Assembly: GCA_023518375.1 (NCBI GenBank)
Contig: CP068450.1
Location: forward strand, 868,001-932,000
Direction of reading: 5' to 3'
From: Candidatus Hepatincola sp. Av
GTDB taxonomy: Bacteria > Pseudomonadota > Alphaproteobacteria > WRAU01 > Hepatincolaceae
Length of the DNA: 64,000 nucleotides
The position numbers and the translations under genes were made by a program. The notes below the pieces were generated by a model, which saw only the letters and a list, made by a program, of their open reading frames with translations, did not search any database and was not told where the DNA came from. This document shows, piece by piece, positions 36,848 to 46,542 of this stretch (position 1 is its first letter; each line of letters begins with the position of its first letter).

Positions 36848-38075
36848 ACTATATCTTTATTTAACGTATATAATATATTTTTTGTTAGTTCCTATTGGCT
36901 TCTGTTTTAGAAATTCAACATTAAACAAACGTCTTTTGTTATTTAAAATAATACCCACTACCAATAAAAATACCATTTGGATTCACGGAGCAAGTGTAGG
37001 TGAAATTCTTTCAACTTATACTTTAGTTAGCAAACTTAAAAAAAATTACCCCAACTATAATATCATTATTACTTCCCATACTACTACCTCTAAGCATATT
37101 GTAAATACAAAATTCGTAGCACTAGCTAAACATTATTACCTACCTTTTGATTGCCCCTATTTAATTAAAAAATTCATAAAACAACATAATATTAAGTTAG
37201 TATTATGGTTAGAGCAAGATTTTATGCCTGCTACTTTATATACAATTAATAACAAACAAATACCCTTGTTATTATTAAATGCTCGTATGTCTACTAAGTC
37301 TTTTGCTAATTGGTATAAAATTAAACCTTTTACCATTACTTTACTAAAGAATTTTAATCTTATATTACCTATGACTATTAAAAATTATAAGTATTTAAAA
37401 AGGTTTAGTCAGCATGTTAAATTCTTAGGTAACTTAAAATATACCAATACAAAGTTTAACTTAAACAAAGCTCTTACTAAAGAATTAGAAAACTTTTTCC
37501 CTACACAACAAATTTTTGTAGCCTTGAGTACCCACGATGATGAAGAGAAAAATATTGCTAAGGTTCATACTGAATTAGTTAAACAATATCCTCAATTAAC
37601 CACCATTATTATTCCTAGGCATCCTCAACGTTGCAAAATAATTTATAAGCAACTAAAAAAAACTCACCCTCAAATTACCATATACAAACGAGGAATTCAA
37701 AATACCTCAAATCTTTACTTGGTAAACAGTATTGGTGAGGTTAAAGAATTTTGTTCTATGGCCTTAATTACTTTTGTTGGTAAATCTTTATCAACCACGC
37801 AACAAGGCGGTCATAATCCGTTAGAACCTGTATTATTAAAATCTTGTACAATTTTTGGTCCTTTCATGCAAAATTTTACCGATATTGTAAATGAAATTCT
37901 AAAATATAAAGCTGGACTCCAAGTAAATAGTTTTGAAGAATTACAAGAAAAACTTCAAATTTTATTACAACAAAAAGACGAATTTTTTACAATTATTCAT
38001 AATACTAATAAACTAAATACATATAGTGAAGAAATCCTAAATAAATATTTAAAGGAAATTCAATGTTATTTGTAA
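36825..38075 (+). CDS. waaA: 3-deoxy-D-manno-octulosonic acid transferase WaaA
   Basis: Transfers Kdo from CMP-Kdo to lipid IVA. One membrane anchor at about 7-28. WIHGASVGEILSTYTLV has the catalytic Glu of the family. The C-terminal GT-B half contains QQGGHNPLEPVLLKSCTIFGPFMQNF. Length 416 aa. Two ATGs lie side by side at 36825 and 36828, so the start is ambiguous by one residue. It overlaps both neighbours (DUF374 and lpxK). Confidence 0.93.
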   Translation: MMTSITIKLYLYLTYIIYFLLVPIGFCFRNSTLNKRLLLFKIIPTTNKNTIWIHGASVGEILSTYTLVSKLKKNYPNYNIIITSHTTTSKHIVNTKFVALAKHYYLPFDCPYLIKKFIKQHNIKLVLWLEQDFMPATLYTINNKQIPLLLLNARMSTKSFANWYKIKPFTITLLKNFNLILPMTIKNYKYLKRFSQHVKFLGNLKYTNTKFNLNKALTKELENFFPTQQIFVALSTHDDEEKNIAKVHTELVKQYPQLTTIIIPRHPQRCKIIYKQLKKTHPQITIYKRGIQNTSNLYLVNSIGEVKEFCSMALITFVGKSLSTTQQGGHNPLEPVLLKSCTIFGPFMQNFTDIVNEILKYKAGLQVNSFEELQEKLQILLQQKDEFFTIIHNTNKLNTYSEEILNKYLKEIQCYL

Positions 38076-39040
38076 AAAGTGTTACTAGCTTTTGGCAAAG
38101 ACGTAACCTATTTCATTATTTACTATTCCCTTTAAGCCTTATATGGTTATTAGCTAGTTATATAAGGAAAATAAAAACGCCATACCAAAGCTCTCTTTTT
38201 GTAATTTGCATTGGTAATCTTAATATAGGTGGTTCCGGTAAAACTCCTACGGCTATATTACTTGGAGAATTACTAAAACCTCATCATAAAGTTGTTTTTT
38301 TAACTAAAGGTTACAAAGGATCTTTAAAGGAACCAACTTGGGTAACCTTAAATCATAATGCCACAGAAACTGGTGATGAACCTCTTCTATTAGCCAAAGT
38401 ACTACCAACTATGGTAGCTAAAAACCTAAAAGCTGGTTTGCAAGCTATTGAAACCTCTAAAAAAGCTACAATAGTTATTATAGATGATGGTTTTCAAAAC
38501 CCTACTATTATTAAAAATTTTAATATTTTAGTTGTAAATGGTAACTACCAATTTGGTAATAAACTCCTTGTTCCTGCTGGTCCATTAAGAGAAAGTATAA
38601 AATCTGGCTTACAAAAAACACAGGCTTTGGTAATTTTAGAAAAGAACTCTTCTTTTATTCACAAATTAGCAAAAGAGTACAATTTATCAACTTATGTAGG
38701 GCAGTATCAACCTATACAAAAATATCAAACTTATAAGGAAGTTGTAGCTTTTTGTGGTATTGGCATGCCTGAAAAATTTTTAAGTACCTTAAAAAATAAT
38801 CATATTAAGGTAGAAACCTTTTTAACCTTCCCTGACCACCATAAATATACTAAAAAAGAACTCCAACAAATTATTATAAATGCCAATAACCGCCCTATTA
38901 TAACCACAGAAAAAGACTATATAAAAATTCCAAAAGAATATACTCCCGCTATTAGCTCTTATAAAATAAAATTAAATTTACAAAATGCAGAGGTCTTACT
39001 GCTACAAATTCTAACTAAAATTAAATTATTTAAAAATTAA
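38063..39040 (+). CDS. lpxK: Tetraacyldisaccharide 4'-kinase LpxK
   Basis: Phosphorylates lipid A disaccharide at the 4' position. The P-loop is in CIGNLNIGGSGKTPTAILL. VVIIDDGFQNPTIIKNFNILVVNG holds the conserved Asp-Asp-Gly-Phe-Gln motif. Length 325 aa. The N-terminal membrane segment is near 18-32. Its start overlaps waaA by 13 bases. Confidence 0.95.
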   Translation: MLFVKSVTSFWQRRNLFHYLLFPLSLIWLLASYIRKIKTPYQSSLFVICIGNLNIGGSGKTPTAILLGELLKPHHKVVFLTKGYKGSLKEPTWVTLNHNATETGDEPLLLAKVLPTMVAKNLKAGLQAIETSKKATIVIIDDGFQNPTIIKNFNILVVNGNYQFGNKLLVPAGPLRESIKSGLQKTQALVILEKNSSFIHKLAKEYNLSTYVGQYQPIQKYQTYKEVVAFCGIGMPEKFLSTLKNNHIKVETFLTFPDHHKYTKKELQQIIINANNRPIITTEKDYIKIPKEYTPAISSYKIKLNLQNAEVLLLQILTKIKLFKN

Positions 39041-39051
39041 AGTTATAATTA

Positions 39052-39954
39052 ATGATGAAAAATAAAAAATTCTTTAAAAAACTTATCCTTTTAATTGAAG
39101 CTGGATTAGCTTATTTTACTTATTATTTATTTAAGTTACTACCAGTAGATGTTAGCACAGCTATTGGGTCCTTTATAGGCTTTCACATCTTAGGGAATAT
39201 TCCTTTACAAAGGAAAAGAGAAGTAATGCAAAATATTATGAAGGTTTTTCCTAATTATTCATTAGAACAAGCAAGTATTTTATATAAAAAATCTTGTAGT
39301 AATTTTTGTAGTACAATAGCCCAAATGCCCCATATTTTAACTCTTTATAAACTTCAAAGAGTAAAAGTTGACGATAAATACAATGTTCTACCTACTATTT
39401 ACAACAGTAATAGCTTGTTTTTTAGTGCTCATACTGGAAATTGGGAATTTATTGGCTATCCTTTTATTGCTAAACCAATTAAAGCTAAGCAGTATGTAAT
39501 TTATAAAGCACCTGGTAATCCTTATTTAGTGGAACTATTTGCCACTATGCGGCAATATGGGTTTACTCATAATATGATTACTTTGAATAAAAAAATAATC
39601 ATACAGCTTTATACTAGTTTTAAAAAAACGCCTACAAATCTTATTATGCTTGTAGACCAAAGAATAAAAGAAGGCATTAAAGTACCTTTTTTAGGGGAAA
39701 TTGCCTATACCTCACCCATATTACCAATGCTAGCAATTAAACAAAATATTCCTTTAATACCACTTCGTTCTATCAAAAAAAACAACAAGGAATTTATAGT
39801 TGAAATTGGCAAACCTGTAATGTTAAACGAAGTTGAATCTAAATTACCTGAATCCGAACAAATTGCTTTATTAACCACTAGAATGAATGATGTAATTAGT
39901 AATTGGGTGAAAGAATATCCCGAGCAATGGTTTTGGCTTCATCGGCGTTGGTAA
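39052..39954 (+). CDS. Lipid A biosynthesis acyltransferase (LpxL/HtrB family)
   Basis: Adds a secondary acyl chain to Kdo-lipid A. The membrane anchor lies at about residues 12-35. The catalytic HTGNWE motif is in LFFSAHTGNWEFIGYP (near 125-140), followed by MLVDQRIKEGIKVPFLGE and the C-terminal YPEQWFWLHRRW, the LpxL ending. Length 300 aa. LpxL and LpxM cannot be told apart here. It ends seven bases from convergent xseA. Confidence 0.9.
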   Translation: MMKNKKFFKKLILLIEAGLAYFTYYLFKLLPVDVSTAIGSFIGFHILGNIPLQRKREVMQNIMKVFPNYSLEQASILYKKSCSNFCSTIAQMPHILTLYKLQRVKVDDKYNVLPTIYNSNSLFFSAHTGNWEFIGYPFIAKPIKAKQYVIYKAPGNPYLVELFATMRQYGFTHNMITLNKKIIIQLYTSFKKTPTNLIMLVDQRIKEGIKVPFLGEIAYTSPILPMLAIKQNIPLIPLRSIKKNNKEFIVEIGKPVMLNEVESKLPESEQIALLTTRMNDVISNWVKEYPEQWFWLHRRW

Positions 39955-39961
39955 GAAAATT

Positions 39962-41275
39962 TTATTTTTTTGGTTTTATTACAAATTCCACATCTATTAC
40001 TGAATCAAAAAATTCAATATTATAAGTATCATTATGTAACGCATGGGCTGAACGCACCAGAGTACCATCTTTAGCAATAAGGCTAAAACCTCTTTTTAAA
40101 GTATTTTTTACGGAAAAGCTATTTAGTACTCTATCTAAAACAACCACATCTTTTTGCCAACTTGCAATTTTACTCTTTGTTTTTTCTAGAAATATTTGTA
40201 ATTTTATTACACTATTCATTTTCTTATTAATAAGTATTGGTTCTTGTAAGGCTAACACCAGTTGGCTTAATTGTGAATTATAAGTTTGTAACTTATTATT
40301 ACATAGATTATACATTGTGGTTTGAATACCATTTACTTTTACAAAAGATGAATTTAAATTCCCTAAAGGATATTGCAAAAACTTATTTAAAAAACTAGTT
40401 TTATTTTTTAATAAGCTAAGATAATTTAACCATGCTCCATTTTGTTTATTTTGCAATTTTTGAATATTATCTAATAAATCTGCTACTTTTGGTAAAAATA
40501 ATACTGAAGCAGTAGGAGTAACAACAGCTTTATCGGCAACTAAGTCGGCTAAAGTAGTATTAGATTCATGCCCTAAGGCACTAATAATAGGTATGGAACA
40601 ATTAAACATTGCTCTTATTAAACTTTCGTTATTAAAATGGAATAAATCATCTAACGCACCTCCTCCTCTTGCCATAATAATAAAACTAGGCTGTTCTTGT
40701 AATGGTAAGGCCTGAAAATATGCTAAAGCCTTCGTAATACTAGGAATACTATCTACACCTTGCACATTCACATCATAAAACTTTACTATACAAGGAAAGG
40801 TTTGTTGTAAAGTAGTTAAGATATCACCTAACACTGCTCCGTCAGCTGAAGTAATAACTCCTATAGATTGAGGGAATTTGGGTAAAGGTTTTTTATGCTC
40901 TTTAGCAAATAAACCTTCTTGCTGTAATTTATTAGTTAGGTTTGCTAAAGATTTAGCAATATCTCCTGTTTCATAAGTAGTAATATGCTGTATATCTATA
41001 AAAACCTTACCATTTGATGGAAAAGTAAGAACCCGCCCCCGAATTTTTACATTTTTACCTTCAGTAATAAAATCTTTATATTTATCAGCTTTATTTTGCC
41101 AACAAGCACAAAGTAAAGCATATTTTTCTTCCTTTAAAGAAAAATATACATGCCCAGATTTCTTATTTATATTTACCTCAAATACTTCCCCTACAACATC
41201 AACTAAAGGAAAATTTTCAGCTACTGTAAGTTTGATGTTTTGTAATAATTCAGAAACTTTATATTGAAGTATCAT
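39962..41275 (-). CDS. xseA: Exodeoxyribonuclease VII large subunit
   Basis: Single-strand exonuclease. The N-terminal OB fold (1-100) contains VVGEVFEVNINKKSGHVYFSLK. The catalytic domain has GVITSADGAVLGDILTTLQ and MARGGGALDDLFHFN, followed by coiled-coil segments and the terminal LKRGFSLI. Length 437 aa. The gene for the small subunit XseB is not in this window. Convergent with the acyltransferase gene. Confidence 0.95.
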   Translation of the reverse strand: MILQYKVSELLQNIKLTVAENFPLVDVVGEVFEVNINKKSGHVYFSLKEEKYALLCACWQNKADKYKDFITEGKNVKIRGRVLTFPSNGKVFIDIQHITTYETGDIAKSLANLTNKLQQEGLFAKEHKKPLPKFPQSIGVITSADGAVLGDILTTLQQTFPCIVKFYDVNVQGVDSIPSITKALAYFQALPLQEQPSFIIMARGGGALDDLFHFNNESLIRAMFNCSIPIISALGHESNTTLADLVADKAVVTPTASVLFLPKVADLLDNIQKLQNKQNGAWLNYLSLLKNKTSFLNKFLQYPLGNLNSSFVKVNGIQTTMYNLCNNKLQTYNSQLSQLVLALQEPILINKKMNSVIKLQIFLEKTKSKIASWQKDVVVLDRVLNSFSVKNTLKRGFSLIAKDGTLVRSAHALHNDTYNIEFFDSVIDVEFVIKPKK

Positions 41276-41311
41276 TTTTTTTTATTCTTATTTAGCTAAT
41301 ATTATTATAAT

Positions 41312-41325
41312 AATGATATATCATT
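41312..41325. promoter_or_regulatory. 14-base palindrome in the xseA-pgi divergent promoter region
   Basis: AATGATATATCATT is a perfect palindrome between the divergent starts of xseA and pgi. It may be an operator, but A+T-rich intergenic DNA gives such dyads by chance. Confidence 0.25.
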
Positions 41326-41377
41326 TTTTATAATTTTATATTAAGATTTGATAACCAATATACTCTAGGGCATAATT

Positions 41378-43009
41378 ATGAAATCATATCCAGCATTCCA
41401 AAAATTACAAAAATATTTTACAGAGTTTAAAGATATAAAAATTACTGAATTATTTGAAGATTCTAAAAGAATAAAACAATTCACTTTTCAAGAACATGAA
41501 TTGACTTTAGATCTTTCAAAAAATCTTATTACTAAAGAGGTTATTGATCTATTTATTAAACTAGCACAAGAAATTAAAATTGAAGATTCCATTCAAGCGA
41601 TGTTTTCAGGGCAACCTATTAATTTCACAGAAAAAAGAGCGGTACTCCATACTGCCTTAAGGAATCCTAATGTTAAAGCTAGTGGCTTAGAAGATAGCCA
41701 AGATGCTAAAGAAATTTATGAATCTAAACAAAAATTCTTTGACTTTGTAAACAAGGTACGTTCTGGCATTATTACTGGTTCTACTAATAAACCCTTCAAA
41801 TATATAGTAAACATTGGCATAGGAGGTTCTTACTTAGGAACCCAAATGGCGTATAATGCTCTTAAAGATTTTGATGATAGCAACCTATTAGTTTACTTTG
41901 TATCTAATGTAGATGCTGCTAATTTAATAGATATTCTAAATAAAATAAATTTAGAAGAAACTTTATTTGTAATAGCTTCAAAAACTTTTACAACTCAAGA
42001 AACCATGATGAATGCTGAAACTGCAAAAAATTATTTAATTAATAAGTTAGGTAAACAAGCACCAACTAAACATTTTGTAGCCCTTTCTACCAATATTGAA
42101 GAAGTTACAAAGTTTGGTATTAACCCTGATTGGATTTTTGGTTTTTGGGATTTTATTGGTGGCAGATACTCTATTTGGTCTTCCATTGGTTTACCGTTAG
42201 CCTTAAAAATAGGCAGTAAGAACTTTCAAGAATTTTTAAATGGTGCAAACTTAATAGATACTCATTTTCAAAGAACTCCTTTAACTGAAAATATGCCTTT
42301 TTTACTAGCTATTATTAGCATCTGGTATAATAATTTCTTTAAATATAATAGTTATGCGATTATAGCTTATGATTACCGTATGCGAGATTTTACTAGGTAT
42401 ATCCAACAACTAGAAATGGAAAGTAATGGTAAGTCCGTTAATAAACAAGGATATAGAGTAACCTATAACACTTCTCCTGTTGTTTTTGGTGAACCAGGTA
42501 CAGATTCCCAACATTCTTTTTTTCAAATGATTCATCAGGGAACTAATATTATTCCATGTGATTTTATTGGTTTTATTAAACCACATCATCACTACCCTCA
42601 GCACCACTTAGCCCTTATTGCTAATATGTTTGCTCAAAGTGAAGCCTTAATGGTAGGTAAAACCGAACAAGTAGCTATAGAAGAAATGGATACTTCCATT
42701 TATAGCGAAGAAGAAATTACACTCATAGCTCCTCATAGAGTATTTGAAGGCAACCGCCCTAGTAATACTTTCTTATTTGAAAGTTTAACCCCTAAAACTT
42801 TAGGTATGTTATGTGCCTTATACGAACACAAAATTTTCGTTCAAGGTTTATTTTGGGAAATTAATTCTTTTGACCAATGGGGAGTTGAATTAGGAAAAAA
42901 ACTAGCAAAGAATATTATTCATGATATAACTGTTGAGGTTGGTTTAAATACAACAAATGCTTCAACTTTAAATTTAATTGATATTTATAAAAAATATCAA
43001 TCTAAGTAA
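41378..43009 (+). CDS. pgi: Glucose-6-phosphate isomerase
   Basis: Interconverts glucose 6-phosphate and fructose 6-phosphate. It has NIGIGGSYLGTQMAYNAL, the signature FIGGRYSIWSSIGLPLAL and GEPGTDSQHSFFQMIHQGT (catalytic Glu and His). Length 543 aa is the long bacterial form. It is 14 bases from mutL, so the two may be co-transcribed. With pfkA and gapA it covers upper glycolysis. Confidence 0.97.
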   Translation: MKSYPAFQKLQKYFTEFKDIKITELFEDSKRIKQFTFQEHELTLDLSKNLITKEVIDLFIKLAQEIKIEDSIQAMFSGQPINFTEKRAVLHTALRNPNVKASGLEDSQDAKEIYESKQKFFDFVNKVRSGIITGSTNKPFKYIVNIGIGGSYLGTQMAYNALKDFDDSNLLVYFVSNVDAANLIDILNKINLEETLFVIASKTFTTQETMMNAETAKNYLINKLGKQAPTKHFVALSTNIEEVTKFGINPDWIFGFWDFIGGRYSIWSSIGLPLALKIGSKNFQEFLNGANLIDTHFQRTPLTENMPFLLAIISIWYNNFFKYNSYAIIAYDYRMRDFTRYIQQLEMESNGKSVNKQGYRVTYNTSPVVFGEPGTDSQHSFFQMIHQGTNIIPCDFIGFIKPHHHYPQHHLALIANMFAQSEALMVGKTEQVAIEEMDTSIYSEEEITLIAPHRVFEGNRPSNTFLFESLTPKTLGMLCALYEHKIFVQGLFWEINSFDQWGVELGKKLAKNIIHDITVEVGLNTTNASTLNLIDIYKKYQSK

Positions 43010-43023
43010 TATCAAAGAATACT

Positions 43024-44832
43024 ATGGCTACCGCATCTATAAAAATTCTACCTCCTTTATTAATTAATCAAATAGCTGCAGGGGAAGTTATTGAACGCCC
43101 TGCTTCTATTGTTAAAGAGTTAATGGAAAATGCTATTGATGCAGAATCAACTAGTATTGAAGTATCTATTAACAATGGTGGTAAAACATATATAGCTGTA
43201 ACCGATAACGGGGTTGGTATGAATGCACAAGATTTATCCCTTTGCCTAAAACCCCATGCGACTTCAAAAATTATTGATAATAATTTAACTGAATTACCTT
43301 TTTTAGGTTTTAGGGGGGAAGCACTCGCATCTATTGCCTCAGTAGCACAAATTACTATTGCCTCTAAACATGCAAGTGAAGAATATGGCAACTTTATTGC
43401 TGCTCAAGTAGGTATAGCACAAGATATTGTGCCTAACGCCATTCAGATTGGTACAAAAATTCAAATAACAGACTTATTCTCTGCAATTCCTGCCCGCTTA
43501 AAATTTTTACGAACAGATAGCGTTGAGGCTTCCTATTGCTTTAGAGTATTTAAAAAATTAGCCCTTAGTAACCATAGATGTAATTTTAAGCTTATTCATA
43601 ATAATAAAACCATTTTTACTTACAACGCTATTAATGATTCCCCTATTAAACAACTCCAACATAGAATAGCAGAGGTATTAGGTAAAGATTTTATCCAAAA
43701 TAGTTTGTATATTAATGAACAAAACCCCATGTTAAAACTGTATGGTTTTATTAGTGTCCCTACTTTTCATAGTAATAAAAATGATAATGCTTATTTTATT
43801 ATTAATAATAGGCATATTAATACTAGCTTTTTATCTACTATTGTAAAAGTTGCTTATGCCGACGTTTTATTCAGCATGAAATACCCACGTTACATTTTAT
43901 TTATGGATATTAATCCTCAAGAAATAGATGTAAATGTAAATCCTACAAAAAGTGAAGTGCGTTTTAAAGATATTGGTTTTATTAGGCATTATCTTATTAG
44001 CACTATTAAAAAGTATTTACAAAATACTAAAAATCAAAAAACTAATAGTACTTTAGGGCAAAAATTGGTAGATTCTTCTATTAAGATAAACACCTCTAAT
44101 TCATACAACAATACACTATGGCAACAAGCCCTCTCTAACCATGTTACCCCTACAAACGCTACACCTATACTAGCAACTAATAACACAAATAATCATAAAC
44201 AAACTACTTTAACTTTGAATGATGTACAAGGTAATCTGGTTACAGAATCCACACAACCATTAGGATATGCTAAAGCCCAAGTTCATCAAAATTGGATTAT
44301 AGCCCAAAACCATAATGGCTTAGTAATTATAGACCAGCATGCTGCCCATGAACGTATTGTTCAAGAAGAATTAAAAACTAAATATACTACCAATAGTGTT
44401 AGTACTCAATTACTCTTAACGCCTGAAATAATTGAATTACCCACTGAAGATTATAATCTCCTTACAGAATTTCACACTCCAATTAAAGCCTTAGGTATTC
44501 ACTTTGAGAAATTTGGCAAAAACCTTATTTTAATTAATGCCATTCCTGCCATTCTAGGGAATATCCCTATTAAACCTTTAATTAAAGACCTTATTTACGA
44601 CCTTAAACATTTAGGGCATCATCAAACCTTTGATGAAAAAATCAATCATATTATTGCAACTATGGCGTGCCACAACAGTATTCGTTCAGGGCGAGTTATG
44701 AATAAAAAAGAAATGAATGACCTTCTAAGAACTTTAGAAGCAACTAATAATTATGCTCAGTGTAGCCATGGTCGCCCTACTTTTGTTAATATTTCACTTC
44801 AAGAATTAGAAAAACTATTTAATAGAAAATAA
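43024..44832 (+). CDS. mutL: DNA mismatch repair protein MutL
   Basis: GHKL ATPase that links MutS to strand incision. It has IAAGEVIERPASIVKELMENAIDA, DNGVGM and FRGEALASIASV in the first 110 residues. A Gln/Asn/Thr-rich linker (about 330-410) joins the C-terminal dimer domain. DQHAAHERIVQE matches DQHAx2Ex4E, the endonuclease-type MutL motif. The terminus has ACHNSIRSGRVM and CSHGRPT. Length 602 aa. Presence of the nicking motif implies methyl-independent repair. Confidence 0.95.
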   Translation: MATASIKILPPLLINQIAAGEVIERPASIVKELMENAIDAESTSIEVSINNGGKTYIAVTDNGVGMNAQDLSLCLKPHATSKIIDNNLTELPFLGFRGEALASIASVAQITIASKHASEEYGNFIAAQVGIAQDIVPNAIQIGTKIQITDLFSAIPARLKFLRTDSVEASYCFRVFKKLALSNHRCNFKLIHNNKTIFTYNAINDSPIKQLQHRIAEVLGKDFIQNSLYINEQNPMLKLYGFISVPTFHSNKNDNAYFIINNRHINTSFLSTIVKVAYADVLFSMKYPRYILFMDINPQEIDVNVNPTKSEVRFKDIGFIRHYLISTIKKYLQNTKNQKTNSTLGQKLVDSSIKINTSNSYNNTLWQQALSNHVTPTNATPILATNNTNNHKQTTLTLNDVQGNLVTESTQPLGYAKAQVHQNWIIAQNHNGLVIIDQHAAHERIVQEELKTKYTTNSVSTQLLLTPEIIELPTEDYNLLTEFHTPIKALGIHFEKFGKNLILINAIPAILGNIPIKPLIKDLIYDLKHLGHHQTFDEKINHIIATMACHNSIRSGRVMNKKEMNDLLRTLEATNNYAQCSHGRPTFVNISLQELEKLFNRK

Positions 44833-44886
44833 GCTATATCCTTATGTTATAAGAATAATATTGTTTATTTTAAAATATTTGTATGT

Positions 44887-44892
44887 TATAAT
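44887..44892 (+). promoter_or_regulatory. -10 box (TATAAT) of the Bax inhibitor-1 gene
   Basis: A perfect TATAAT, with a T-rich -35 region (TTTATT, 17 bases upstream), lies 55 bases before the BI-1 ATG. An AAGGAG site sits just upstream of the start. Confidence 0.45.
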
Positions 44893-44947
44893 TTTTTACT
44901 TATTTATATTATATAAATATTATTAAATTTCAAGGAGAAACTATTCT

Positions 44948-45643
44948 ATGGATAAATTTAACACTTATACTGTTGCCACAGAAGCATCAGCTGGGTTAAA
45001 AGCATATTTATTAAAAGTCTATAATTATATGGGTTTTGGCTTAATTATAACAGCATTAGCTGCTTTTGCCATAGCTAGTTCACCAGCAGCTATTAATTTA
45101 ATTTATAATAGTGGTTTAAAATATATTGTTATTTTTGCACCACTGGCTTTTATTTTAGTACTTAGTTTTGGGATTAATAAACTATCTGCAACTCAAGCTC
45201 AATTACTATTTTGGTGTTTTGCTTTGGTAAATGGTATATCATTATCATTTATTTTCTTATTGTATACAGGCGTATCCATTACTAAAGTATTTTTAATTAC
45301 GGCTGTAACTTTCTTAATAATGAGTATTTATGGCTATACTACTAAAGCAGATTTATCAAAATTTGGTGCTATTTTATTTATGGGCTTAATTGGTATTATT
45401 ATTGCTTCAATTGTAAATATTTTTATGAAAAGTTCAGGGTTAGATTTTGGTATTTCTATTATTGGTGTACTAATTTTTACAGGATTAACCGCTTGGGATA
45501 CCCAAAAAATTAAGTTAAGCTATAATATAACTGCCACAGCTGAAGATCTTAAAAAAGGAGCCATCTTTGGAGCTTTAAGTTTATACTTAGATTTCATTAA
45601 CTTATTCCTTATGCTTTTACGACTAATGGGAGATAGAAGATAA
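44948..45643 (+). CDS. Bax inhibitor-1 family membrane protein (YccA/YbhL-like)
   Basis: 231 aa with seven transmembrane helices from about residue 30 on. TGLTAWDTQKIKLSY near 175-190 carries the conserved Asp of the pH-sensing BI-1 fold. The N-terminal 25 residues are cytoplasmic. Members interact with FtsH in E. coli (YccA); whether that applies here is inference. Preceded by AAGGAG and closed by a strong terminator. Confidence 0.92.
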   Translation: MDKFNTYTVATEASAGLKAYLLKVYNYMGFGLIITALAAFAIASSPAAINLIYNSGLKYIVIFAPLAFILVLSFGINKLSATQAQLLFWCFALVNGISLSFIFLLYTGVSITKVFLITAVTFLIMSIYGYTTKADLSKFGAILFMGLIGIIIASIVNIFMKSSGLDFGISIIGVLIFTGLTAWDTQKIKLSYNITATAEDLKKGAIFGALSLYLDFINLFLMLLRLMGDRR

Positions 45644-45666
45644 ATATAAAAATAACTAAACTTTTC

Positions 45667-45694
45667 ATAAAGCCTACACTAGTGTAGGCTTTAT
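45667..45694 (+). terminator. Terminator after the BI-1 gene
   Basis: A 28-base perfect palindrome forming a 12-bp stem around CTAG, followed by TATTACTTT-type sequence; it lies 23 bases after the stop. Confidence 0.9.
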
Positions 45695-45714
45695 TACTTT
45701 AAATATAAGTTATT

Positions 45715-46458
45715 ATGTACCGCTATAAATTACACATTGAATATGATGGCACAGGTTATTCAGGCTGGCAAAAACAAGAAAATGCTGTATCTATCCAAGA
45801 AACTATAGAACATGCTATTCATAAACTTACAAAAATACAAGTTACACTATATTGTGCAGGACGAACAGATACAGGAGTCCATGCTATAGAGCAAGTTGCT
45901 CATTTTGATATGGAAAAGTATTTTGAAAACCATGTTTTAAAAAGAGCTTTAAATCATTTTCTAAAAGGAACAAATATTGCTATATCTACTGTGTTTAGTG
46001 TTGCTGATCCTAACCAATTTCATGCTAGATTTTCTGCTTCAGCTAGAAGTTATACTTATAAAATCCTCAATAGAAATTACCCACTTACTTTTCAAAAAAA
46101 TTTATATTGGTGGGTAGCAAAACCTATAAATGTTAATAATATGTTTGTAGCCAGCCAACTATTATTAGGAACTCATGATTTTTCTAGTTTCCGAGCTGCA
46201 GGTTGCCAAGCTAGTAGCCCTATAAGAACTATTAACTCTATTACTGTTTATTCTAATCATGAAGAAATTATTTTAGCAATAACCGCTAAATCCTTTTTAT
46301 ATCATCAAGTAAGAAATATTATGGGATCTTTAGTTTTAGTTGGTTTAGGTAAATGGAATATAGCAACTTTTAAAAATATTTTTCATGCTAAAGATAGAAA
46401 ACTAGCAGGACCTACTGCACCTGCTCATGGTTTATATTTACAAACAATACACTATTAA
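45715..46458 (+). CDS. truA: tRNA pseudouridine synthase A
   Basis: Makes pseudouridine at positions 38-40 of tRNA. The catalytic Asp lies in YCAGRTDTGVHAIEQVAHF. It also has YDGTGYSGWQKQENAVSIQETIE at the start, and FLYHQVRNIMGSLVLVGLGKW late. Length 247 aa. It begins directly after the BI-1 terminator. Confidence 0.97.
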   Translation: MYRYKLHIEYDGTGYSGWQKQENAVSIQETIEHAIHKLTKIQVTLYCAGRTDTGVHAIEQVAHFDMEKYFENHVLKRALNHFLKGTNIAISTVFSVADPNQFHARFSASARSYTYKILNRNYPLTFQKNLYWWVAKPINVNNMFVASQLLLGTHDFSSFRAAGCQASSPIRTINSITVYSNHEEIILAITAKSFLYHQVRNIMGSLVLVGLGKWNIATFKNIFHAKDRKLAGPTAPAHGLYLQTIHY

Positions 46459-46542
46459 TAATAAATTAACAATTCGGTAATTAGTTCATGCTAAGATCTT
46501 CAGTTAGGATTACAATATTCAAGAGCCAAGAAAATATATATT